From: Tatumella sp. JGM91 | Lineage (GTDB): Bacteria > Pseudomonadota > Gammaproteobacteria > Enterobacterales > Enterobacteriaceae | NCBI RefSeq assembly: GCF_018257575.1 | Contig: NZ_JAERJP010000004.1 | Location: 1-64,000 of the forward strand | DNA length: 64,000 nucleotides | Direction: 5' to 3' | Part shown: positions 21,727 to 30,001 of the stretch, piece by piece | Numbering within the stretch: position 1 is the first letter of the stretch | How the letters are laid out: every line of letters begins with the position of its first letter | Notes under the pieces: generated by a model | Databases searched by the model: none | Told to the model about the DNA's origin: nothing | Seen by the model: only the letters and a program-made list of their open reading frames with translations | Made by a program: the position numbers and the translations under genes

Positions 21727-22209
21727 ATGCGTAAACTCACTTCACTGATTCTGGCTTCATCTCTGGCTTTAGGAGCAGCCTCTGTTGTTCATGCGGAAGC
21801 TGAGAACCTGACACCACCACCGTCAGCACAGCATAAATGCCCGTGTCGCGGGGAAGGCGAAGGACCAATGATGTTTAAAGGCCTGAACCTGACAGATGCG
21901 CAGAAGCAACAGATACGCGATATTATGAAAGCCGGTCATCAGCAGATGAAACGTCCATCGGTTGAACAACGCCGGGCGGTTCATTCAATTATTGCTTCTG
22001 ACAGTTTCGACCGCAGTAAAGCGGAAGCTGAGGCAGCTCAGATGACGGCAAGTGCGAAAGACAACGCATTGCAGCGCCTGGAAACTGACAATAAGCTGTA
22101 TAATGTCCTGACGGCTGATCAGAAAAAACAATACAATGCGAATGTTGAAAAGCGCCTGACGGAAAAGCCGGAAATGGGCGGGCGTCATCAGCCCCGCAAC
22201 CCGGGCTAA
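21727..22209 (+). CDS. spy: Periplasmic chaperone Spy
   Basis: 160 residues, 161 in E. coli. The ATG at 21727 gives a standard signal peptide ending VVHAEA; an upstream in-frame ATG would spoil it. The mature protein has two LTxxQ repeats, LTDAQKQQIRDIMK and LTADQKKQYNANVEKRL, which define the CpxP/Spy family. Spy is an ATP-independent, cradle-shaped chaperone induced by the Bae and Cpx envelope-stress systems. A cysteine pair near the start of the mature region (KCPCRG) is not present in the E. coli protein. It follows astE, the same neighbour as in E. coli. Confidence 0.95.
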   Translation: MRKLTSLILASSLALGAASVVHAEAENLTPPPSAQHKCPCRGEGEGPMMFKGLNLTDAQKQQIRDIMKAGHQQMKRPSVEQRRAVHSIIASDSFDRSKAEAEAAQMTASAKDNALQRLETDNKLYNVLTADQKKQYNANVEKRLTEKPEMGGRHQPRNPG

Positions 22210-22236
22210 TATGCTGACCTGAATGTATTTTGTGAG

Positions 22237-22289
22237 ACCGCCGTTGTGACTGATGACAGGTATTATCGTCAGCCACAACGGCGGTTTTT
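22237..22289. terminator. Terminator between spy and nadE
   Basis: A 12-base stem, accgccgttgtg / cacaacggcggt, with an inner tgacgata-type stem, followed by TTTTT on the plus strand. It follows spy and could also slow convergent nadE transcription. Confidence 0.85.
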
Positions 22290-22334
22290 CGTGCTATGCC
22301 ACAGCCGGAGGCTAGGGCATATTACAGGGAATAA

Positions 22335-23162
22335 CTATTTTTTCCAGAAATCATCAAAGACCGTAATCGGTGGCTGACGTTTATGTTCAGTTTTCAGATA
22401 CCAGCCTTCGATAATTTTTGCTGCATTCGGATCGATACTCTGACCTTCCAGATAATCGTCAATCTGCTGATAAGTGACACCCAGAGCCACTTCATCCTGT
22501 AACCCGGGACGACCGTCTTCAAGGTCAGCCGTGGGGTGTTTCAGGTATAAATGTTCCGGACAACCCAGCTGTTTCAGCAGCTGCTTACCCTGGCGTTTAT
22601 TCAGGCGAAACAGTGGATTAAGATCGGTGCCACCATCGCCATATTTGGTAAAGAAACCGGTGACGGCCTCTGCGGCATGGTCTGTGCCGACCACCACCCC
22701 GGCAGTCATACCGGCGATACTGTACTGTGCTTTCATACGCTCGCGGGCTTTTTCATTCCCCCGGACAAAGTCTGACAGGGTGATCCCTGCGTCTTTTAAG
22801 GCATTTTCACTGGCGAGGACGGCTGGTTTTATATTAACGGTCAGGGTCCGGTCGGGCTGGATAAATGCCAGGGCATCCTGACAATCCTGTTCATCGGCCT
22901 GGTTGCCGTAGGGCAGGCGTACTGCGATAAAGGTGTAATCGTTATTACCGCTTTCTTCACGCAGTTCTGCAATTGCGGTCTGGCAAAGTTTTCCGGTCAG
23001 TGTGGAGTCTTGCCCGCCACTGATCCCCAGCACCAGGCTTTTCAGCTGCGGATAAGTTTTCAGGTAGGATTTCAGAAACTCTGTGCTGGTACGGATTTCC
23101 TGCTGCACATCAATCACCGGCCTGACACCCAGTGCGCGGATAATTTCCTGTTGTAATGCCAT
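22335..23162 (-). CDS. nadE: NH3-dependent NAD+ synthetase
   Basis: 275 residues, the E. coli length. It adenylates nicotinate adenine dinucleotide and amidates it with ammonia to give NAD+. The PP-loop ATP motif [12 protein letters not shown] lies near residue 49; [18 protein letters not shown] binds Mg and substrate. It has no glutaminase domain, so free ammonia is the nitrogen source. It lies between spy and a transporter; cho and ves, found between spy and nadE in E. coli, are absent. Confidence 0.97.
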   Translation of the reverse strand: MALQQEIIRALGVRPVIDVQQEIRTSTEFLKSYLKTYPQLKSLVLGISGGQDSTLTGKLCQTAIAELREESGNNDYTFIAVRLPYGNQADEQDCQDALAFIQPDRTLTVNIKPAVLASENALKDAGITLSDFVRGNEKARERMKAQYSIAGMTAGVVVGTDHAAEAVTGFFTKYGDGGTDLNPLFRLNKRQGKQLLKQLGCPEHLYLKHPTADLEDGRPGLQDEVALGVTYQQIDDYLEGQSIDPNAAKIIEGWYLKTEHKRQPPITVFDDFWKK

Positions 23163-23264
23163 ACAAGTTTTCCTCAGCTCTATGGCGGCCTGTCAGGCCG
23201 CAGTGTCATACGTATTATCAGATAATCCGGCGCTGCACGATAACTCCTGGCAGCGGCGGGCCCA

Positions 23265-24464
23265 TTATTTTCTCTGCAGGGTCAGCGGTTTTTTTGCGAC
23301 AAAAGTAAACATCAGAATTGCCAGCATAAAACAACCGAAGATGGTTGCGGTCATACTAAACACCGATGTTCCGCCGAGGCCGGTGACCGGCACGCTCAGT
23401 GAACCCAGGGTAAACATTGTGACGCCAATGACTGCCGAGGCGCTGCCGGCACGTTTTCCCTGACTCTGCATTGCCAGTGAAGACGCGGTGGTGGAGATAA
23501 CCGCATTGCTGGAAATACTGAAGAACAGGGCAGTCAGCACGACGGCTAATGGTGCATGACTGATTCCGGCAATTAACAGGCCGGAAGAAGCGACAAATGC
23601 CAGTATGAGTCCGCCTTTAAGGACATTATATTCGCCGAAATAAGGACTCAGCCGTGCACTGGTCTGAGAAGCAATAATCAGCCCCAGACCATTCAGGGCA
23701 AAGCACAGGCTGAAAGTCTGGGGCGACATACCGTAAATTTGCTGAAGCACAAACGGCGAAGCGCCGATATAGGCAAACATACCGGCCATCATAAAGCCCT
23801 GTGTCAGACAGAATCCCATAAACGGGCGATGGGTCACCACTTTTCCCAGTGCAGCCCAGGCAGAGAGTATTGACCCTTTGCTGCGGTGTTCATGGGCCAG
23901 GGATTCATTAATACCCAGCCGCGAGAGAATAAATAACAGTATGGATATTCCTGCCAGCACCAGGAATATCCCACGCCAGTTCATGATCCCCATCAGCGCG
24001 CCTCCGATAACCGGCGCTGCAATCGGGGCTACGCCATTGACCAGCATCAGTAAGGCAAAGAAGCGTGTCAGTTCGTGACCACTGTACATATCACGGGCTA
24101 TTGCCCGTGACAACACGGCGCCTCCGGCTCCGCCAAGCCCCTGGAAGAATCTGGCAACCAGTAACTGGTCGATGTTCTGTGCCAGTGAACAGACAACAGA
24201 GGCAATAAACAATACCAGTAATGATAAGGCCAGCGGGCCTTTACGTCCGTATTTGTCGCTCATCGGACCGAACAGTAACTGGCCGATACCCAGTCCCAGT
24301 AAACCTGCGGTCAGACTGAGCTGTGCGACTGCTGTCGTCACATTCAGGGAACCGGACAATTGCGGGAGTGCCGGAAGATAGAGGTCGATACATAAAGGGC
24401 CAAGACCGGCCATCAGGCCGAGTGTTATGGCGAAAGCAATGCGATGGGGGGGAGCTTTGGACAT
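23265..24464 (-). CDS. MFS drug exporter, Bcr/CflA family
   Basis: 399 residues with twelve hydrophobic segments. GPLCIDLYLPALPQL in the first helix and the A-motif GPMSDKYGRKGPLALSLLV between helices 2 and 3 identify the DHA1 Bcr/CflA branch. The antiporter motif GxxxGPxxGG-like stretch NGVAPIAAPVIGGAL is in helix 5. Members pump bicyclomycin, chloramphenicol, sulphonamides or nucleosides, so the substrate cannot be told here. E. coli has nothing like it between nadE and osmE, so it is an insertion or relocation in this lineage. A second member, punC, lies at 58864-60027. Confidence 0.88.
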   Translation of the reverse strand: MSKAPPHRIAFAITLGLMAGLGPLCIDLYLPALPQLSGSLNVTTAVAQLSLTAGLLGLGIGQLLFGPMSDKYGRKGPLALSLLVLFIASVVCSLAQNIDQLLVARFFQGLGGAGGAVLSRAIARDMYSGHELTRFFALLMLVNGVAPIAAPVIGGALMGIMNWRGIFLVLAGISILLFILSRLGINESLAHEHRSKGSILSAWAALGKVVTHRPFMGFCLTQGFMMAGMFAYIGASPFVLQQIYGMSPQTFSLCFALNGLGLIIASQTSARLSPYFGEYNVLKGGLILAFVASSGLLIAGISHAPLAVVLTALFFSISSNAVISTTASSLAMQSQGKRAGSASAVIGVTMFTLGSLSVPVTGLGGTSVFSMTATIFGCFMLAILMFTFVAKKPLTLQRK

Positions 24465-24715
24465 TTTTCCTCTGAGTATAAAATAACCAGCGATAATTAC
24501 GTGAGTTATAAGTATGAAATATAATATGTTTATATAACCGGGGCATCAGATGCAAAATGCCCTGGCAGGATACAGGGTGAGAATATCGGTTTATAAATCA
24601 TCCGTCCATGCTGACCATTTGTTTTATCACTATCAGAGATGACGCTCCGCAGCTGTCTGCCGGTGAAAGCCTCTGATATATGTTGTTGTGCATAACCATT
24701 ACAGTGAGGTAAATA

Positions 24716-25054
24716 ATGCGTAAAATCACCGGGTTTATGGCTGCCGGACTGGCGCTGGCGGTACTTTCTGGTTGCAGTAGCTATCATCAGGCTGAAAGCT
24801 ATGTCACCAAACCTGTGGTTAAAGATGTGAAAAAAGGGATGACCCGCGAGCAGGTTCGTCAGATTGGCGGTCGTCCGGTTTCGGAAATTACCATGATCCA
24901 TGCACGAGGTACCTGCGAAACCTACATCATTGGCGAAGACAATGGAAAACCACTTACCTATTTCGTCAGTTTCAATGATACCGGGCATGTGATGAACTAT
25001 GGTTTCCAGAGTTGTGCAGAGTATGATACTGATCCGCAGGCCCCGCAGCGCTAG
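24716..25054 (+). CDS. osmE: Osmotically inducible lipoprotein OsmE
   Basis: 112 residues, as in E. coli. The lipobox LSGC lies at residues 17-20 after a short signal peptide. The body is a SmpA/OmlA (BamE-like) fold: VVKDVKKGMTREQVRQIGG and the strongly conserved MIHARGTCETYIIG, FNDTGHVMNYG and CAEYDTDPQ. In E. coli it is induced by osmolarity and stationary phase; its function is unknown. It is divergent from the exporter gene and near nadE, as in E. coli. A stem, aggccagc / gctggcct, with a short T-run follows at 25086-25107. Confidence 0.95.
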   Translation: MRKITGFMAAGLALAVLSGCSSYHQAESYVTKPVVKDVKKGMTREQVRQIGGRPVSEITMIHARGTCETYIIGEDNGKPLTYFVSFNDTGHVMNYGFQSCAEYDTDPQAPQR

Positions 25055-25085
25055 ATAGCGGAGTCTGTGTATAGCGACTATCTTC

Positions 25086-25107
25086 AGGCCAGCCTTGCTG
25101 GCCTTTC
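25086..25107 (+). terminator. Probable terminator of osmE
   Basis: An 8-base stem, aggccagc / gctggcct, with a three-base loop, followed by TTTC. Short T-run, so moderate strength. Confidence 0.55.
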
Positions 25108-25309
25108 AGACGTCGGCCCGGCAGGACGGAGAGCGTGGGTATACAGGCCGCCCGGCAGAAGCCAGCGCACTGTCGGATAAAAACTCAGATCTCTGCCGCC
25201 GTTTTTACTCCGATGGCACGATTTAGTCTGTTCTGAACCGTCTGCTGATAGCCGGGTCATGATAACTGCAGTCTGCCGGAGACCCGCCAGTATAATGACC
25301 GGAAGAACA

Positions 25310-25894
25310 TTACTGACGAGGGCTGATCAGCTGTTTTTGCCAGCTAACGGCGGTGGAATATAGCTGGCGTCCGGTGGCGGTAAAAAACTGCTTAGTCAGT
25401 TGCCCCGGCAAACAAACGGCACACATCACCAGCGTGACACAAAATAATCGTTCCAGCTGGTTACTTTTTTGTGGCTGTAAAATAGGAAAACGGAATCGCC
25501 AGCGGCAGGGCCACAACAACGGTACTCCGGCAGGCGTCAGCATATCTGCAACAATATGGCTCAGGTAGCCCAGAACCATACCTTGCATCACATCTGCGGG
25601 CAGCCACATCGCCGCCGGGAGTTTGACCCACAATAACCATAGGCCGGCCCCGATAGCGATTAAACTGTGAGTAAAACCACGATGGCCGAACATTCGGGCA
25701 ATAGGCTTTGATATCCAGCGGAACCGTTGTCCGAGTACTGAGCTCGGATGGTCAATGTCGGGCAACAGACATGTGAGTATGGTCGCCGAAATTAAATGCC
25801 ACCAGTCGGCATTTGCTATCACCGGCGTCAGTTCACTGCGCTTGGCAATGATGGCACTGGCTAATGCAAAAAGAATGTGGCCTTCGGCCGTCAT
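25310..25894 (-). CDS. ydjM: YdjM family inner-membrane protein (metal-dependent hydrolase-like)
   Basis: 194 residues, 196 in E. coli. It belongs to the YdjM/LexA-regulated DUF457 family, related to putative metal-dependent hydrolases. Conserved histidines and aspartates are near the N-terminus (EGHILFALAS), in LLPDIDHPSSVLGQR and in FGHRGFTHSLIAI; YLSHIVADMLTPAGVPLLWP follows. Three to four hydrophobic segments suggest a membrane protein. A consensus LexA box 25 bases upstream indicates SOS control, as established for E. coli ydjM. The reaction is unknown. Confidence 0.9.
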   Translation of the reverse strand: MTAEGHILFALASAIIAKRSELTPVIANADWWHLISATILTCLLPDIDHPSSVLGQRFRWISKPIARMFGHRGFTHSLIAIGAGLWLLWVKLPAAMWLPADVMQGMVLGYLSHIVADMLTPAGVPLLWPCRWRFRFPILQPQKSNQLERLFCVTLVMCAVCLPGQLTKQFFTATGRQLYSTAVSWQKQLISPRQ

Positions 25895-25918
25895 GAGATA
25901 CCCTGCAACTACCTTAAA

Positions 25919-25934
25919 CTGTCAATGCATACAG
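25919..25934 (-). promoter_or_regulatory. LexA (SOS) box upstream of ydjM
   Basis: ctgtcaatgcatacag is an exact CTGT-N8-ACAG element with flanking A and T (actgt...acagt) as in strong SOS boxes. It ends 25 bases before the ydjM ATG, where it would cover the promoter. Confidence 0.88.
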
Positions 25935-26051
25935 TATAGGTATTTATACAGTTAATGTATATGTGACGGTGTAACAATTAATAACGATATACTGAAAAAA
26001 CAACATCAGACAGAGCCTGTCGGGAGAGTACCTCTCCCGGCAGAGTATTTT

Positions 26052-26726
26052 TTAGTCGCTGATACCCAATAACGCCGGATTGAGTTCCCGCAGAGAGTTC
26101 AGGCGGGCGTTAGCCAGACTCCAGACCGGCTGTGCGGCCTCGCTGGCAGCAGGCACTACCAGAACCCGCATTCTGGCAGCTTTGGCGGCTACCATTCCGT
26201 TAAGTGAATCTTCGAGAGCAACACAGTGCAGGGGATCCACATTGAGTTCACTGGCCGCATTCAGGTAAACCTGAGGGTGAGGTTTACTGTAGGGTAATTT
26301 TTCTGCTGAAACGACCACCTGAAAAAAATCACGCAGTGAGAACAGTTCCAGCACCATTTCTATCAGGTTAAGGGGAGATGCGGACGCCAGGCCAATTTTC
26401 AGCCGATTATCACGGCACAGCGTTAATGCTTCGCGAACCCCCGGCATCAGAGGTTGTTGTTCCTGTATCAGCTGAACCACCCGGGCGAAGATTTGTGCGG
26501 TGATTTGTCCGGCAGAAAGGTGCCGGACATGGCAGGCCTCAAACCACATGGCGACGACCTGATCAATACGCAGGCCAGTGGTTTCCGGAAAACTATTCCG
26601 CAGACTGATATCCAGTCCGGCGGCAGAAAATACCTCCAGTTCAGCCTGATGCCAGAACGGCTCAGAATTTATCAGCAGTCCGTCCATATCAAAAATTGCT
26701 GCTTTCACCGGGCGATGATAAGCCAT
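26052..26726 (-). CDS. hxpB: HAD-family sugar phosphatase HxpB
   Basis: 224 residues from the ATG at 26726, chosen because a GGAGG site precedes it and the product then starts like E. coli YniC (222 residues). The HAD motifs are FDMDGLLINSEPFW (motif I; catalytic DxD), ASASP (motif II), the lysine in KLPYSKPHPQVYL (motif III) and ALEDSLNGM (motif IV). In E. coli the enzyme removes phosphate from 2-deoxyglucose-6-phosphate and other hexose phosphates. It is divergent from yniB and next to ydjM, the E. coli arrangement. Confidence 0.94.
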   Translation of the reverse strand: MAYHRPVKAAIFDMDGLLINSEPFWHQAELEVFSAAGLDISLRNSFPETTGLRIDQVVAMWFEACHVRHLSAGQITAQIFARVVQLIQEQQPLMPGVREALTLCRDNRLKIGLASASPLNLIEMVLELFSLRDFFQVVVSAEKLPYSKPHPQVYLNAASELNVDPLHCVALEDSLNGMVAAKAARMRVLVVPAASEAAQPVWSLANARLNSLRELNPALLGISD

Positions 26727-26894
26727 AAACCCTCCATTAATGGTTACATCAGGGCTCAGAGCCCACACAACATAAATGAAAGTTGTACGGTCTGAGAAAA
26801 AACATTCCGCGACAGCTATTGTAACAGCATAAAACAGGAAAAATAGTCAGGTCGCAGGTAGACTTGTAACACGAAACCCGCTTCAGGAGAGAGC

Positions 26895-27437
26895 ATGAAT
26901 TACCAACAGATTGGCCGGATTGCGATAGCCAAAAAAATTGCCGGCTGGGTACTGTTTATTCCGGCTACCCTATCGACAGTCATATCGTTCCTTAATTTTC
27001 TGTTTATTCATAGTGACAAACAGCCCGGGATTGATTCTGTATTATCTGACTTTCTGCATGTGATGATTGACATGACGAAGTTTAATACCCATTTTCTGGA
27101 TCTGTTCTGGAATAACTCACCGGTACCTGAGTTCCGCACTCAGAATAATGTTTTATTCTGGATTATCTACGGGGTGATTTTTATCGGGCTGGCTTTACAG
27201 GATTCAGGCGCCAGGATGTGGCGTCAGTCGCGGTTCCTCAAAGAAAATATTGAAGATCAGCTAATTATTGAACAAGCCAAAGGAGATGGCGGGCTGACTC
27301 GTCAGCAACTGACTGACAGACTTCAGGCCGGTAATCATACGGTTTTCCGGCAGTATTTCTCGCTGTATATTTTGCCGGTGATCATCATTGTGATTGGTTA
27401 CGTCTTGCTGAGATTAACCGGCTTGCTATACGTCTGA
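26895..27437 (+). CDS. yniB: YniB family inner-membrane protein
   Basis: 180 residues, 178 in E. coli. Hydrophobic segments are at about residues 17-38, 85-104 and 155-175. The stretch IYGVIFIGLALQDSGARMWR and the C-terminal FRQYFSLYILPVIIIVIGYV match E. coli YniB closely. The function is unknown. It converges on yniA, whose stop codon lies four bases from its own. Confidence 0.92.
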   Translation: MNYQQIGRIAIAKKIAGWVLFIPATLSTVISFLNFLFIHSDKQPGIDSVLSDFLHVMIDMTKFNTHFLDLFWNNSPVPEFRTQNNVLFWIIYGVIFIGLALQDSGARMWRQSRFLKENIEDQLIIEQAKGDGGLTRQQLTDRLQAGNHTVFRQYFSLYILPVIIIVIGYVLLRLTGLLYV

Positions 27438-27440
27438 GTA

Positions 27441-28310
27441 TTATCCGTATTTGCGCACCAGTTGATTAATTGTCTGCTGCGCCTCTGCCTGCCAGTGTCC
27501 GCCAAACGCACAGGCTCTGTTTAACAGATAGTAGAGCCTGTATGCCGGTTGCCGTTCGCGGTAACCGGCGGGTAGCGGGCTGACGGCCTGATAGCTGTCG
27601 AGCAGGGCGCTGCTCAGGAGATTATCTGGCTGCCACAAGGCCAGGTCGCACTCCCTGTCTCCCCAGTAACAAGCAGGATTAAACAGCCAGGGGCTGTCAT
27701 GGCTTTCGGCACAATGGCCTGGCCAGAGATCGCCATGCAACAGTGAAGGTGACGGATGGTGGTGTTCAAGGCAGCGGTTTATACACTGAATTATTTGCTC
27801 TGTGTTGCCGAAAGACAGCTGTTTCTCGGCTGCTATCTGCAACTGCCAGCCAATTCGCTGCTCAGAGAAAAACAGTGACCAGCGATGTTGCCAGTTATTA
27901 GGCTGAGGTGACAGTGTCACAGAGTTATCAAAATCGAGACCAAATTTTGGTTGCTCATTCCACTGATGTAGCTGTGCAAGCTGCCGGCCAAGCACAGATG
28001 CTGTGTCTGCGGACAAGGGGGCCGGAGGAAGGTATTCAAGAATAAGGAAACTGTGATGGCGGGAAGTGCCGGTACCGTAAACCCGCGGAACCTTAACACA
28101 ACCTGTTCTGGCCAGAAGTGCCAGCTGGTCGGCCTCTTCGATAAACCTCGGTAACATTGCACGGTGGTTAGACTTAATAAAAAAATGTTTATCACCGCAA
28201 ATCAGTTGCCATGACTGGTTTACTTCGCCACCATGGCATTGATGATAATAAGAAATTCCTTCTAAATCAGGCTGCTGCTCTTCTAATAGCCGGGTAATTG
28301 CTGACCACAT
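27441..28310 (-). CDS. yniA: Fructosamine-kinase family protein YniA, altered metal site
   Basis: 289 residues from the ATG at 28310, where it begins MWSAITRLLEEQ like E. coli YniA (286 residues); an upstream ATG would add 23 unrelated residues. The family phosphorylates ketoamines or ribulosamines. The lysine of the small lobe (HFFIKSN) and the catalytic aspartate in LLHGDLWPGHC are present. However, the Asn of the usual HGDLWxGN is His here, and the usual DPACYWGD is NPACYWGD. These two positions normally hold Mg-ATP, so activity is doubtful although the frame is intact. It converges on yniB as in E. coli. Confidence 0.9.
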   Translation of the reverse strand: MWSAITRLLEEQQPDLEGISYYHQCHGGEVNQSWQLICGDKHFFIKSNHRAMLPRFIEEADQLALLARTGCVKVPRVYGTGTSRHHSFLILEYLPPAPLSADTASVLGRQLAQLHQWNEQPKFGLDFDNSVTLSPQPNNWQHRWSLFFSEQRIGWQLQIAAEKQLSFGNTEQIIQCINRCLEHHHPSPSLLHGDLWPGHCAESHDSPWLFNPACYWGDRECDLALWQPDNLLSSALLDSYQAVSPLPAGYRERQPAYRLYYLLNRACAFGGHWQAEAQQTINQLVRKYG

Positions 28311-28590
28311 GGTGTTGTCCTCATTTGCCGCTGCATGGTTAAATTGTAACCTGTAGTTCCGGTGGAATACCAGCCGCAAAAAGCGCCTGTGCTAAAAAAA
28401 ACAACCAAATAATCACTTTTTTCGGCTGATTGCTGTTACGGCGCAATGAAAAAGAAGTGCTGATTACGGGAGCGCTAATTCTCCGGAAGACACAAAATTA
28501 ACGCAGTATTTACCCGTGAAATATTTTGAAACATTCTGGCCGCTATTTTATGTAATTTCTCTTTCTATTTTTTTTTTCGGGCATATGATA

Positions 28591-28626
28591 CGCAGCGCTA
28601 TTCAGATTGATCTGAATAACGCTGCG
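28591..28626. repeat. 36-base inverted repeat upstream of ydiY
   Basis: Arms cgcagcgctattcagat and atctgaataacgctgcg pair over 16 of 17 positions around a two-base centre (tg). Eight T follow after a ten-base gap (28636-28643). It could be the end of an unannotated transcript, a leader hairpin of ydiY or a regulator site. Confidence 0.75.
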
Positions 28627-28641
28627 GTCTGGTGCTTTTTT

Positions 28642-28658
28642 TTGACATTCAATGTCAA
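28642..28658. repeat. 17-base perfect palindrome upstream of ydiY
   Basis: ttgacatt-c-aatgtcaa is perfectly symmetrical and lies about 100 bases before the ydiY start. The left arm contains a TTGACA -35-like hexamer, but no good -10 is placed correctly. It may be an operator; the regulator is unknown. Confidence 0.6.
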
Positions 28659-28756
28659 CTAATGTTTTTTTACAAACTGAGGGTAAATGGCATTAACTGC
28701 TGTTTAAAGTACACATTCTTAGTATTTAACAACGTCGTCGGTACAGGTCTTATTTA

Positions 28757-29518
28757 ATGAAAGCGTTTAATAAAATTGCAGCAGCGTTACTGCTTACTGC
28801 CGGATCCATTGCTCAGCAGGCTTATGCGGATAACTCAGTATTTACCTCCATGGATGATCCATCTACCGCTAAATCACCTTTTGTCGGTACCGCTTCGGCA
28901 GGGTATCTGGCCCAGTCAGGAAACAGCTCCAGCTCATCACTGACTGCACAGACGAATATGACATGGTACCAGTCAGCGATGGCATACAGTTTATGGGGAA
29001 ATGCATCGAATACTTCCTCAAATGACCAGCGCTCTTCAGAGACTTATACTATTGGCGGACGCAGCCGTTACAACCTGGATAGCAACAACTATCTGTTTGG
29101 TCAGGCAAGCTGGCTCAGTGACCGGTTTAATGGTTACCGCAGCCGCGATACGCTGGCGACCGGTTACGGACGGCAGATCCTGAATGGTCCGGTGCACTCT
29201 CTGCGTGCTGAATTCGGTCCGGGCGTACGTTACGATGAATATGAAGCTGGTGGGCATACCACCAAAGCCCTGGCTTATGGGGCTCTGAGTTACCAGTGGC
29301 AGCTGACAGATACAACGAAGTTTATTCAGGGTGTCTCTGCATTAAGTACGCTGGGCGATGATACTACCGTGAACTCAGAAACAGGCCTGCAGGTTGCTAT
29401 CAACGAGAACTTTGCCCTGAAACTGGCTTATAACGTTACCTGGAATAATTCTCCGCCAGCATCAGCCCCGGATCACACGGATACTAAAACCAGTATCATG
29501 CTGACTTATAACATGTAA
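28757..29518 (+). CDS. ydiY: YdiY family outer-membrane protein (DUF481)
   Basis: 253 residues, the E. coli YdiY length class. The signal peptide ends QQAYA at about residue 24. The mature protein consists of alternating beta-strands typical of DUF481 barrels: SPFVGTASAGYLAQSGNSSS, YTIGGRSRYNLDSNNYLFGQ and AYGALSYQWQLTDTTKFIQG. It ends with an aromatic-aliphatic strand, TSIMLTYNM, as outer-membrane proteins do. In E. coli it is acid-inducible and of unknown function. Confidence 0.9.
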   Translation: MKAFNKIAAALLLTAGSIAQQAYADNSVFTSMDDPSTAKSPFVGTASAGYLAQSGNSSSSSLTAQTNMTWYQSAMAYSLWGNASNTSSNDQRSSETYTIGGRSRYNLDSNNYLFGQASWLSDRFNGYRSRDTLATGYGRQILNGPVHSLRAEFGPGVRYDEYEAGGHTTKALAYGALSYQWQLTDTTKFIQGVSALSTLGDDTTVNSETGLQVAINENFALKLAYNVTWNNSPPASAPDHTDTKTSIMLTYNM

Positions 29519-29773
29519 TACCGCAGCCTGAGCTCGCTCAGTGCTAGCGGATGATTCAGGTTACCTGAATGACTGGCAGCGCCGGTATAAGTCACGGTTT
29601 GTTTCTCTGCCTGTTCTCTGTGTGGGACTGACAAGCGATAGCTATGGCTAACGGGAATATTGTTACCGACGGCAAGCGCACTAAGCCGAATAATGACAGG
29701 TCCGGGAAAGTCCCGGCCCTGTTGTTTCAGCGCGGAAAGCACTGAATATGGTGTGGTTGCGGGGGGCAGGTCA

Positions 29774-29998
29774 TTAACCGTTTTGTTGTTTCTGCCCGGC
29801 GGCTTTTTCCGCTGCTGCTTTTTTCGCCATATGGTGGCCGATAAAACAACCGGCAACGGCACCGGCAAATGCATGGTGATGTGCGGCGTGTCCGGCAACG
29901 CCACCGATCACAGCGCCTTTAATGCAACCGGCAGCCATTGCGGCCTGGGATACAACTAATGTACTGGCCAGTGCCAGTGTGACAATATATCTTTTCAT
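29774..29998 (-). CDS. Small exported glycine-zipper-like protein, unknown function
   Basis: 74 residues. A signal peptide (MKRYIVTLALASTLVVSQAA, then MA) is followed by GCIKGAVIGGVAGHAAHHHA and a second GAVAGCFIGHHMAKKAA. The repeated GxxxG spacing is typical of glycine-zipper membrane proteins, and five histidines and two cysteines could bind metal. The tail is charged and ends KQQNG. A GGAGAG ribosome site precedes the ATG. I recognise the type, common in enterobacteria as a hypothetical protein, but no function is known to me. It is convergent with ydiY. Confidence 0.75.
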   Translation of the reverse strand: MKRYIVTLALASTLVVSQAAMAAGCIKGAVIGGVAGHAAHHHAFAGAVAGCFIGHHMAKKAAAEKAAGQKQQNG

Positions 29999-30001
29999 TT
30001 A

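Larger units (their letters stand above)
28311..28756. other. yniA-ydiY intergenic region with inverted repeats
   Basis: 446 bases between divergent genes. In E. coli pfkB and ydiZ lie between the same two genes; nothing like them is here. The right half is AT-rich and carries a 36-base inverted repeat (28591-28626), a T-run and a 17-base palindrome (28642-28658), described separately. It must contain the yniA and ydiY promoters; none could be assigned with confidence. Confidence 0.6.

Noticed and set aside
25936..25951. Second LexA-like site upstream of ydjM
   Set aside because: One half-site (ACAG) is present but the other matches at only one of four positions.
29554..29570. Palindrome attcaggt-t-acctgaat after ydiY
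   Set aside because: Perfect but without a T-run or a facing gene; listed here only.
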